From Salmonirosea aquatica (GTDB taxonomy: Bacteria > Bacteroidota > Bacteroidia > Cytophagales > Spirosomataceae): a DNA stretch of 64,000 bases. Position numbers and translations under genes: made by a program. This document shows, piece after piece, positions 51,889-59,494 of this stretch. The stretch spans positions 3,268,501 to 3,332,500 of the forward strand of contig NZ_WHLY01000002.1 in NCBI RefSeq assembly GCF_009296315.1. The letters run 5' to 3'. A model generated the notes under the pieces. The model worked only from the letters and a program-made list of their open reading frames with translations. It was not told the DNA's origin and did not search any database. Positions within the stretch are counted from its first letter, which is position 1. Every line of letters starts with the position of its first letter.

Positions 51889-52506
51889 TTAATTCAACTT
51901 CCATTTATCCGCAAGTTCTTTGTTGAATCCCTCTCCCTCTTTAGGATTGGGCTCGCCTTTGCCCGTAGTAATAAGTTTGTAGAGGCTATTATTTACATAA
52001 TTATTCCATCCATCTCTACACACGTCAAAGCATTCATCAAAAGACGTAAGTCCCTCCTGGGTAAAAGTTAATTTGGTTGCAGTGCCCTCTTTGGAAATAT
52101 CAAAAATAATTCGGTTACCCACCCACTCTTCCTTGTCTTTGATGAAGCTGAACTTGTTTTCCATCACTTTCCAAACCACTTTTTTATTAGGTACCAGTTC
52201 CACCACTTTCATCTTGCAGAGATGTATATCTTTATAGTGATAAAACCACTCTTTATTCAGCTCATCGGTAGGCCCCTCGATTTCTTCCGACCACCATCCA
52301 CGAACATTATTAATGGCCTGGTATACTTCTTCCGAGCTTTTATTCACCAAAATGCTGGTACTATAATCTTGCGTAGTCATATCGTTCTGTTTTAATATTA
52401 TTTCCTTAATGGCGATTAAGTCGGCCCTTGATGTTTTCGGATAATTATTCCCTGTAAAGGGTAGTAAACCCACTACCACCAGGGGCAGCGTAATGGTGAG
52501 TTTCAT
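51889..52506 (-). CDS. SRPBCC (AHSA1-like) protein with an extra N-terminal leader
   Basis: The core, beginning MTTQDYSTSILVNKSSEEVY, is an SRPBCC/START-type hydrophobic-ligand domain (NNVRGWWSEEIEGPTDEL, VVWKVMENKFSFIKD). It is followed by TATKLTFTQEGLTSFDECFDVC, like the neighbour upstream. ATG 52380 gives the bare domain (163 aa). The frame also runs back to ATG 52506, adding a signal-like MKLTITLPLVVVGLLPF and then SRADLIAIKEIILKQND, which resembles the start of a SnoaL-like exported protein. The extra part may be a remnant of a lost gene fused by deletion. Which start is used is uncertain. Confidence 0.72.
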   Translation of the reverse strand: MKLTITLPLVVVGLLPFTGNNYPKTSRADLIAIKEIILKQNDMTTQDYSTSILVNKSSEEVYQAINNVRGWWSEEIEGPTDELNKEWFYHYKDIHLCKMKVVELVPNKKVVWKVMENKFSFIKDKEEWVGNRIIFDISKEGTATKLTFTQEGLTSFDECFDVCRDGWNNYVNNSLYKLITTGKGEPNPKEGEGFNKELADKWKLN

Positions 52507-52523
52507 CTTTATGACTTTTGGAT

Positions 52524-52979
52524 TTATGTCAGTTTTTCTTCCAGGTTCTCCATGTATTTTGTCCAGGCCCCTGCACAACTGGTATAGCACTCAAACTGGG
52601 GTACCAGCCCCTCGTGGGTAAACGTCACTAGGGTACCATGCTCTTTCTCAGAAATATCGAAACCGATTTTTGTGTCTGTCCATTCGCTGCTATCTTTCAG
52701 AAAAGACAAATTGCTTTCTAATACTTGCCACCCTATGCGCTTATTGGGTAAAAACTCAATCAGCTTTTGTTTAGAATAGTGTGCTCCCTTACCTGCCCTG
52801 AATGCAAATTCATCGTTTAGTTTCTGTGATTCTCCTGCGATGGTTTCTCCATGCAGCCCGGACCACCATTGGTCAATTTCCATGAGTACCTGGAATACTT
52901 CCTCGGGAGATTTGGATGATTCAAAGCTGTATTCAAAACTTTCCGTCGCTGTGCTTTCCGTGATTTCTTGCGTTTTCAT
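52524..52979 (-). CDS. SRPBCC (AHSA1-like) domain protein
   Basis: A 151-residue AHSA1/SRPBCC protein related to the one just downstream (SSKSPEEVFQVLMEIDQWWSG, IGWQVLESNLSFLKD, TLVTFTHEGLVPQFECYTSC). The fold binds hydrophobic ligands; no enzyme activity is implied. The pair arose by duplication and is divergently transcribed from the GlxA-type regulator gene, which probably controls it. A -7 element TACTTTTG lies at 53002-53009 on its strand, with no good -33 box. Confidence 0.83.
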   Translation of the reverse strand: MKTQEITESTATESFEYSFESSKSPEEVFQVLMEIDQWWSGLHGETIAGESQKLNDEFAFRAGKGAHYSKQKLIEFLPNKRIGWQVLESNLSFLKDSSEWTDTKIGFDISEKEHGTLVTFTHEGLVPQFECYTSCAGAWTKYMENLEEKLT

Positions 52980-53057
52980 AGATGTCTCATTTTGTTTTTT
53001 ACAAAAGTAATGTCCAAATACTGCTTTATTAGGGTGTTATTTAGACATATATAAGGG

Positions 53058-53088
53058 TTGATTCGGACAGGGCTTACCTCTATCTTTG
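53058..53088 (+). promoter_or_regulatory. Promoter of the GlxA-type regulator gene
   Basis: TTG at 53058-53060, 20 bases, TATCTTTG at 53081-53088, a full match to the consensus. Expected start of transcription is about 53095, giving a leader of only 16 bases. Confidence 0.7.
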
Positions 53089-53110
53089 TCAAAATCCAAA
53101 AACACTTGAC

Positions 53111-54085
53111 ATGAAACATCTTACCATCGTCGTGCCGCAGGGACAGAACAATCTGAGCAGTATCGTAGGCCCTTACAAGATTTTTAACCGGGCAAATGAA
53201 TATTTTGAACAATCGGGTAAGGAACCTGTATTCAGGATTGAGCTGGCAGGCACAACAGATAAGATTGACTTCTACGAAGGCCTTTTCACAGTGAACCCGC
53301 ACAAGGATATCACAGCGATACAACGTACCGATCTGATTATCATCCCCTCCCTGAATCACAACTTTGAGCTGGCCATGAAGGAAAACAACGCCTTGATACC
53401 CTGGCTTCAAAAGCAATACAGGGCAGGAGTCGAAATTGCCAGTATTTGCACGGGTGCATTTTTATTGGCCACCGCAGGGATTTTGGATGGTAAAAGCTGT
53501 TCCACGCATTGGGCCGCTGCGGATGAATTCAGAGCCATGTTCCCTGAGGTGAACTTACAGGCGGATGAACTCATTACGGATGAAAACGGAATTTACACCA
53601 ATGGCGGAGCCTACTCCTTCCTAAATCTTCTGATCTATCTGGTGGAGAAGTATTACAACCGGGAAACCGCTATTTTTTGTGCGAAAGTGTTTCAGATCGA
53701 GATCAAGCGCAATCAGCAGTCTGAATTTGCCATTTTCACCGGACAAAAGCTGCACGAGGACGACATGGTAAAGGAAGCTCAGGAGTTTCTTGAGCACAGC
53801 TTGGACGATAAGATATTGGTAGAAGAATTATCTTCAAAATTCGCCGTGAGTCGAAGGACTTTTGACCGGAGGTTCATCAAGGCAACTGGGAACACGCCTT
53901 CAGAATACACGCAACGGCTTAAGATTGAGGCTGCCAAGAAATCACTGGAGAATAGCAGGAAGACCGTAAAAGAGGTGATGTATGATGTGGGCTACAACGA
54001 CCCCAAGGCTTTCAGGAATGTGTTTAGTAAAATTACCGGAATTTCTCCATTAGACTACCGGGCCAAATATAACAAGGGGCATTGA
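53111..54085 (+). CDS. GlxA-type AraC family regulator (DJ-1/PfpI plus HTH)
   Basis: The 324-residue protein has an N-terminal DJ-1/PfpI domain (about 1-190) with a nucleophile-elbow-like Cys113 in ASICTGAFLLATAG, and a C-terminal AraC HTH (about 225-320): LSSKFAVSRRTFDRRFIKATGNT and the second HTH VKEVMYDVGYNDPKAFRNVF. This is the GlxA/FtrA type of transcription activator, which senses a metabolite through the DJ-1-like domain. It faces the two SRPBCC genes, its likely targets. GC content is lower than the flanks and no GGTACC is found from 52638 to 54713, so this cluster may be foreign. Confidence 0.9.
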   Translation: MKHLTIVVPQGQNNLSSIVGPYKIFNRANEYFEQSGKEPVFRIELAGTTDKIDFYEGLFTVNPHKDITAIQRTDLIIIPSLNHNFELAMKENNALIPWLQKQYRAGVEIASICTGAFLLATAGILDGKSCSTHWAAADEFRAMFPEVNLQADELITDENGIYTNGGAYSFLNLLIYLVEKYYNRETAIFCAKVFQIEIKRNQQSEFAIFTGQKLHEDDMVKEAQEFLEHSLDDKILVEELSSKFAVSRRTFDRRFIKATGNTPSEYTQRLKIEAAKKSLENSRKTVKEVMYDVGYNDPKAFRNVFSKITGISPLDYRAKYNKGH

Positions 54086-54147
54086 TTCAGAAAACTCTGT
54101 TCTAATAGGCCAAGCATAATCGCGGGTTTCTAGCTACAAACTTGCGA

Positions 54148-54654
54148 TTATATTGTATCCAAAAACAACTGCATGAATATAAGGTCAAGCCAACGATCGA
54201 ATTTATAGCCAATCTGACTGAACCTTCCTACTTCAACGAATCCAAATTGCTTGTGGAAAGCATAGCTTTTCTCATTGCCCGAATCTACGCCCGCTATCAT
54301 GGTGTGAAAACCCATATCCTTCGCGGTTTTGATCATTTCGTTCATTAGGAGCTTCCCCATTCCTTTGCCTCTCGCTTTGGCCGCTATGTATATTGAATGC
54401 TCAATGCTGAATTGGTAGGCGTCCCAAGGACGAAAAACACCAAATGTAGAAAAGCCTAGTACTTCCTTTTCTTGTTCAGCCACAAAAACGGGCATTCCAT
54501 CCGTTCGTTTTTTTCGTAGCCAGTCAAGTTGATAGTCTAATGTCCTTTCTGTGTAATCATATACTACTGTCGAGTTTCTGATTTCATAATTTATAATGTC
54601 AAGCAAAGCAGCGGCGTCCCGCTCATCGGCCTGTCGTAGTATGATATCACTCAT
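54148..54654 (-). CDS. GNAT family N-acetyltransferase (phosphinothricin acetyltransferase-like)
   Basis: A 168-residue GNAT with the acetyl-CoA-binding motif ARGKGMGKLLMNEMI and the PAT-like N-terminal half (DAAALLDIINYEIRNSTVVYDY), LDYQLDWLRKK, and SAYAFHKQFGFVEVG-type C-terminal segment (SYAFHKQFGFVEVGRF). This group acetylates amino acids or xenobiotics such as methionine sulfone. It is convergent with the regulator gene and has no operon partner. It is somewhat AT-rich. Confidence 0.88.
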   Translation of the reverse strand: MSDIILRQADERDAAALLDIINYEIRNSTVVYDYTERTLDYQLDWLRKKRTDGMPVFVAEQEKEVLGFSTFGVFRPWDAYQFSIEHSIYIAAKARGKGMGKLLMNEMIKTAKDMGFHTMIAGVDSGNEKSYAFHKQFGFVEVGRFSQIGYKFDRWLDLIFMQLFLDTI

Positions 54655-54927
54655 ATCGCTAAATAAAAGGATAGTCGATTGGAATTTACAAACGGCGCTC
54701 GGTATACTGGATAGGTACCTTGGTTTAGGTGGTGCCGTTGCTGGAAGCGAAGAAATAGCGTAAGGCTTTCATCTAAGCAATATTTATAAATAAAGTGGAT
54801 TTGCATTAGCCATACTTACTCAATTCCTATTTCTCAGTTCGCGTTATAAACGAGAGGTGATCCAACGCCCGATCGCAGACCGGGATTAGCATGACTAGCA
54901 ATCAGTTGGTATCTATCATTACAGTTA

Positions 54928-55134
54928 TTAGGCATCGTTATTGAGCATCCTGTCAAAATCCTCCTGCGTATAGCCTTTCTCTCCCACAACCCATTCGACC
55001 TCCGTCTTTAGCAGCTCAGAGTAATGCTTCACTATTACGTTTCTCAGAGTCAATATTTCTTCTTCGGACATACCACGGTCGAACAATCGCAACAGGCTTT
55101 CCTGAATGGGGTTGAGCCTCGAATTTTTTATCAT
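54928..55134 (-). CDS. Small conserved-looking protein of 68 residues, unknown function
   Basis: An ATG (complement 55132-55134) opens a 68-residue soluble protein: MIKNSRLNPIQESLLRLFDR, then GMSEEEILTLRNVIVKHYSE and VGEKGYTQEDFDRML. It is helical and charged, with no recognised domain; SEEEILTLRNVIVKHY is like small helical regulatory proteins beside toxin genes in Bacteroidota, but no partner is found. In the raw reading it appears as the tail of IorB because of a frameshift upstream. A terminator between them shows it is a separate gene. Confidence 0.6.
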   Translation of the reverse strand: MIKNSRLNPIQESLLRLFDRGMSEEEILTLRNVIVKHYSELLKTEVEWVVGEKGYTQEDFDRMLNNDA

Positions 55135-55169
55135 ACTGATGATACTTTTCAGTTTTAAAGCAAGATAAC

Positions 55170-55203
55170 AAAAAAGGCCCGATTCGAAAAAGAACCGGGC
55201 CTT
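55170..55203 (-). terminator. Terminator of the iorAB operon
   Basis: AAGGCCCGATTC (55174-55185), loop GAAAAA, GAACCGGGCCTT (55192-55203), one mismatch; on the minus strand a T-run follows. It separates iorB from the small gene downstream. Confidence 0.75.
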
Positions 55204-55225
55204 CACTATCTGACTAAGAAAATCC

Positions 55226-57378
55226 TCAACTCTCCACCTTCGCTTTACCTTCCCAAACCTCATTGAACGGCTGCTTATACAATCGCTTGCCGGTGGCTTT
55301 GAAGAAAGCGTTGGCGACTGCGCCACCCGTGGGGGGAGGGCGGGTTCGCCAAGGCCGGTGGGGTCGATGCCGTTGTCCACGAAATGTACCTCCACTTCGG
55401 GAATCTCCTGCATACGGATGATGCGGTACTTGTTAAAATTGCTTTGGTCGGGTACCCCGTCTTTGAAGGTCAGGCTACCGTACATGGCGTGACCTATGCC
55501 GTCCACGACACCACCCATCACCTGCTGCCGGGCGCCGCTTTGGTTGATCACCACGCCGCAGTCTACCGCCGCGATGATTTTGGTCAACTCGGGCTTGCCT
55601 TTGACCATTTCTACCTCACCTACCTGCGCCACGTACGATAGGTGCGAGTAGTAGAGGCTGAAACCCTGATTCTTGGATTTGTCTTTGCCCCAGTTCGATT
55701 TCTCGGCGGCCAGTTTGGTCACGGCGATCATGCGATCCACATCGTACTTCACATCCCCGGCCGGCTTGGTTTTGGCTTTTTCCAACAATTCCAGTCGGAA
55801 CTGAATCGGATCTTTCCCGGCGGCCTGCGCAACCTCGTCCAGAAACGACTGCTCGGCGTAAGCCAGGAAGTTGGTAATCGGCGCGCGCCAAGGACCCGTC
55901 GTAATGGCTGACTTGTGTTCGGAGGAATCGATCAGGAGATTGTCCACAGCCCCGGAAGGGAAGTTCGTCTCCCGCGTCGGATTGCCCGCGTTGATGCCCG
56001 CACCGCGTAGTTTGTAGCCGATCATGTTGCCTTTGTCGTCGAGCGCCGCTTCGAAGCGGTACTTCACGGCCGGACGGTAGTCGCCGCCTGTCATGTCATC
56101 CTCGCGGGTCCAGAGTAGCTTTACGGGTGCTTTTACCAAAGCCGATACTTTCACGGCTTCCATGACAAAGTCAGCGGCCAGACGGCGGCCAAAGCCACCG
56201 CCCATGCGGGTCATGTCCACAGTCACTTTCTCGGGAGGTAGGTTCAGGAACTTAGCCGCTTCACCGCGCGCGCGCTCCGGCGTTTGGGTAGGACCGATCA
56301 GTTCGGCGCCGTCGGGACGGACGTGCGCGAAGAAGTTCATCGGCTCCATCGGGTTGTGCGGAAGGAACGGACACTGGTACTCGCTCTTGACTACCTTGGC
56401 CGCATTCTTAAATGCCGTTTCCACATCGCCGTCCTTCCGGCGCACAGTGTTATTATCCGAGTTGAGCAGCTCATCGAAAATCCGGTCGTGGTCGGTGGTA
56501 CTTTCGAGGGTCGCCTCCTTTTCATAATCGATTTTCAAAGCCTTACGGGCTTTCAATACCTGCCAGGTAGACTTACCTACCACGGCAACACTATTGTCAA
56601 ACGTCACGACGTCCACAATGCCGGGCATGGCCTTCGCGGCGGCCGCATCCACCGATTTCAGCTTCATGCCGAATGCGGCGGGGCGCGTCACGACGGCAGT
56701 CAGCATACCGTCGCGGTAAAAATCGAGGCCGAACAGGGGCTTGCCCGTAATAATATCCTTATTGTCTACATTTCGGATGGACGTACCAATCAATTTGAAA
56801 TCCTTCGGATCTTTCAGAGGTACATCGGCAGGCGCGGTCAACTTGGAGGCTTCTACGGCCAGTTCGCCATAGGTCAGTTTCTTTTTGGAATTCTTGTGCA
56901 GTACTGTACCATTTTCGGTCGTACACTCCTCCGGCGACACGCCCCAGCGCTGGGCGGCGGCATTGATAAAGAGCTGGCGGGCCGTGGCACCAGCCTGCCG
57001 CAGCCGCTTCCACGAGTGGGGAATGGAACCGCTACCGCCCGCTACCTGCCGCTGAAATTTGACGGTATCCAGCGGAGCCTGCGCTACGTGTACCTGCTTC
57101 CAATCCACGTCCAGTTCCTCGGCCACTACAATCGGGAAGGCCGTTTTGATGCCCTGCCCTACCTCGGGATTGGGCGAGAAAATGGTGATTTTCCCGTCGG
57201 GCGCTATGGACAGGTAGCTATTGAACTCGATGGTGGGAGCCGCTGCTTCGGCAGTGGCATCGAGCACGGTAGGTTTGGCCTGCGCGTTAATCCAATTAAA
57301 GCCCAGCAGCACGCCACCGCCCGCGGCGGCCGCCACTTTCATGAAATCGCGTCTGTTCGTATTGGTTGAAATCGACAT
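55226..57378 (-). pseudogene. iorB: Molybdopterin-binding xanthine dehydrogenase-family subunit (IorB-like), frameshifted near its 3' end
   Basis: The large subunit of an isoquinoline 1-oxidoreductase-type molybdenum hydroxylase. It has a twin-arginine leader (NTNRRDFMKVAAAAGGGV), so it is periplasmic, and typical segments LSIAPDGKITIFSPNPEVGQG, GSGSIPHSWKRLRQAGA and MTRMGGGFGRRLAADFV. Up to GLGEPALPP it is normal; then a G6 run at 55331-55336 shifts the frame. One more base gives ALPPTGGAVANAFFKATGKR and a stop at 55226-55228, a 717-residue protein. As read, the ORF runs on through the terminator to 54928. It pairs with iorA, 3 bases upstream. Substrate (aldehyde or heterocycle) unknown. Confidence 0.9.
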
Positions 57379-57381
57379 GGC

Positions 57382-57843
57382 TTAGTTGGTTTTGGTTGAG
57401 GCTACTTTCACGGCTTCCCGGATGCGGTGGTAGGTACCACAACGGCACAAATTGCCGTTCATCGCGTTTTCGATTTGCTGGTCGGTCGGCTTGGCGGTCC
57501 GCTTCAAAAGCGCGGCGGCAGTCATAATCTGTCCCGCCTGGCAGTAGCCGCACTGGGCCACGTCCACTTCGTCCCAGGCCAGTTGTACGGGATGGTCGCC
57601 TTTTTCGGAAAGCCCTTCGATGGTCGTGACCTTGGAATCGCCGACTGCCGACACGGGCAGTACGCAGGAACGGGTGGCGGCGTCATTGACATGGACGGTG
57701 CAGGCACCGCACTGGGCAATGCCGCAGCCGTATTTGGTACCGACCAGTCCGAGATTATCGCGCAAAACCCACAGTAGCGGCGTATCCGGCTCCACATCCG
57801 CTTTATAGGTTTGGCCGTTGATTTTCAGGTTGTATTGGGCCAT
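57382..57843 (-). CDS. iorA: [2Fe-2S]-binding subunit of a molybdenum hydroxylase (IorA-like)
   Basis: A 153-residue iron-sulfur subunit with two [2Fe-2S] clusters: the plant-type motif [13 protein letters not shown] followed by a cysteine in TRSCVLP, and [10 protein letters not shown] with CRCGTYHR for the second. It transfers electrons from the molybdopterin subunit encoded 3 bases downstream. Together they form a periplasmic oxidoreductase delivered by Tat (leader on the large subunit only). The third, FAD, subunit is absent, as in IorAB-type enzymes where a cytochrome receives the electrons. Confidence 0.93.
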   Translation of the reverse strand: MAQYNLKINGQTYKADVEPDTPLLWVLRDNLGLVGTKYGCGIAQCGACTVHVNDAATRSCVLPVSAVGDSKVTTIEGLSEKGDHPVQLAWDEVDVAQCGYCQAGQIMTAAALLKRTAKPTDQQIENAMNGNLCRCGTYHRIREAVKVASTKTN

Positions 57844-58061
57844 GATGGTATTAGTTGGTTTAGTTTTGGGCTAAATTACTGATTTTTGTTGGGAATCGAA
57901 ATTTGGTTTTTTATCTATCGTTCTCTCTTCCAGCTGAAAACCTTTGAAAGTACCTACAGCAGCCAAAAACCTTGCACATGTAAGTTTCGACCAGATCGAA
58001 GAATACACTGTCCAAACTCGCCTTTAAGAAATTTTAACAGACGCCACACCGGGCATTAGCT

Positions 58062-58069
58062 TAAGTTTG
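58062..58069 (+). promoter_or_regulatory. -7 element of the MutS-like gene
   Basis: TAAGTTTG matches TAnnTTTG and lies 16 bases before the GTG start. The leader would be under 10 bases, so translation would start almost at the 5' end. Confidence 0.45.
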
Positions 58070-58084
58070 TAAAAACACCGACTT

Positions 58085-59407
58085 GTGAAAGCCCTTGCCG
58101 CCCACACTCTGCACGAACTTCAAATTCTACCACGGGAGGTGGGCGAACGCAGTGTTTTAGACTTACTCAATCGAGCATATACGCACTCGGGTAAAGACCA
58201 TATAAAGCAGCTTTTGAGCACACCTTTAGGTACCCTACCGGAAATTCAGCAGCGCCAAAAACTACTTCAATACATTTCTGCCAACCTAACCGAGATAGAG
58301 TTTGAGATTCCAAAGAGCTACTTAACCGCGGCCCACAACCATCTGGATAGCAACTTGGCCTGGAATGCGGCAAAAACCTGGTTCAATCGTTACCGGTTGT
58401 CCCTATGGTACCAGTGGTTTAGTACGCATGATTTTTACAGACTGCTGTCAGGTACTACCGCCTTGCAAAAAGTACTGGGGTCGATTGGCGAAAAGACAGC
58501 CTGGTGGCGTGACTCCGATCAGTTGCCCCATGAATTGCAACAACACGCAAAGGTACTACGAGACTTTTTCGACCACGCCCAGCCGACACTGACGGCTAAG
58601 CTCAACCGAATTTCGATGATAGAAGTGGATTTCTTTTTGAGGCAGAAGTATGTAAATCAGGTCAAAGCAGTGCTGGCCGTTTTTTATCAGCTCGATGCGT
58701 TTTGTGGCATCGCTCGCTTTTTGCAGACAGCTCGTTGGGCCTACCCGTCGTTTGTTCAAACCCCGGAACCAACTTTCAGCGTCACTGATATGAAACATCC
58801 CGTGCTCAGTGAGGAGGTGGCTGTCGGAAACGACTTCTCCCTGGCCTTTCCCCAACGGCTGACGCTGCTGACGGGAGGAAATATGAGTGGAAAAACTACC
58901 TTCCTAAAAGCCTGCGGACTAGTACTTTATCTGGCTCACCTAGGACTGCCCGTGCCGGCCCGGACAGCTACTCTCAGTTTCTTCGATCGTCTGATGACAA
59001 GCATTCATTTGAGCGATAGCCTGGATCTGGGGTATAGTCATTTTTATACCGAACTCATTCGGATTAAAGAGGTAGCTCAGGCCATAGCGAATGGACAAAG
59101 GGTATTTTTGCTGGCCGATGAGCTGTTTAGAGGGACCAATCCACAGGATGCCTTCATGTGCGCCCGCCAGGTGATTGATATCCTTGTCCGGCAATCGGGT
59201 AGCCTGTTTTTGATTTCCTCCCATCTCGTCCAATTGGGAGCTCCTTATGAAAAGAATACAAGCGTGCAATTTAATTGCTTCAAAACCAACGTACTGGAAG
59301 GGGAGCTTGCGTTCACACACCAAATAGAGATAGGCATTACCGAAGAACAAACCGGCTTACTGCTCTTGAATCAAACGGAGGTACTTTCTTGTTTGCAACA
59401 AATTTGA
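58085..59407 (+). CDS. MutS-like ATPase lacking the mismatch-recognition domain
   Basis: The 440-residue protein starts at GTG 58085. It contains only MutS core and ATPase parts: a lever-type segment (SVLDLLNRAYTHSGKDHI, LLSTPLGTLPEIQQRQKLLQY), then a DNA-mismatch-family ATPase with Walker A LLTGGNMSGKTTFLK (264-272), the Q/D loop LSDSLDLGYSHFYTEL, Walker B VFLLADELFRGTNPQD (LLADE 342-346) and SHLVQLG. The N-terminal mismatch-binding domain I with the Phe-x-Glu motif is missing, so it is not a canonical MutS. Such short paralogues are common in Bacteroidota and of unknown role. It is monocistronic. Confidence 0.88.
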   Translation: MKALAAHTLHELQILPREVGERSVLDLLNRAYTHSGKDHIKQLLSTPLGTLPEIQQRQKLLQYISANLTEIEFEIPKSYLTAAHNHLDSNLAWNAAKTWFNRYRLSLWYQWFSTHDFYRLLSGTTALQKVLGSIGEKTAWWRDSDQLPHELQQHAKVLRDFFDHAQPTLTAKLNRISMIEVDFFLRQKYVNQVKAVLAVFYQLDAFCGIARFLQTARWAYPSFVQTPEPTFSVTDMKHPVLSEEVAVGNDFSLAFPQRLTLLTGGNMSGKTTFLKACGLVLYLAHLGLPVPARTATLSFFDRLMTSIHLSDSLDLGYSHFYTELIRIKEVAQAIANGQRVFLLADELFRGTNPQDAFMCARQVIDILVRQSGSLFLISSHLVQLGAPYEKNTSVQFNCFKTNVLEGELAFTHQIEIGITEEQTGLLLLNQTEVLSCLQQI

Positions 59408-59494
59408 AAATAGCACCTTGATCTTCAACAAAAAAAATCTGATCTCGCCGAAAAAGTAAGGAAATTTTCCGCCGTACTTCCTCCCTTCTATTTG

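Noticed and set aside
54800-54927. tRNA-like sequence in the gap after the GNAT gene
   Set aside because: No cloverleaf with acceptor and T arms could be drawn; the resemblance was limited to a few bases.
56284-57369. A 361-codon open frame antisense to iorB
   Set aside because: Shadow of the conserved IorB coding strand; no recognisable protein pattern.
54928-57378. A single 816-residue IorB fusion protein
   Set aside because: The join results from a frameshift in a G6 run and crosses a terminator; restoring one base gives a normal IorB stop at 55226 and a separate small gene.
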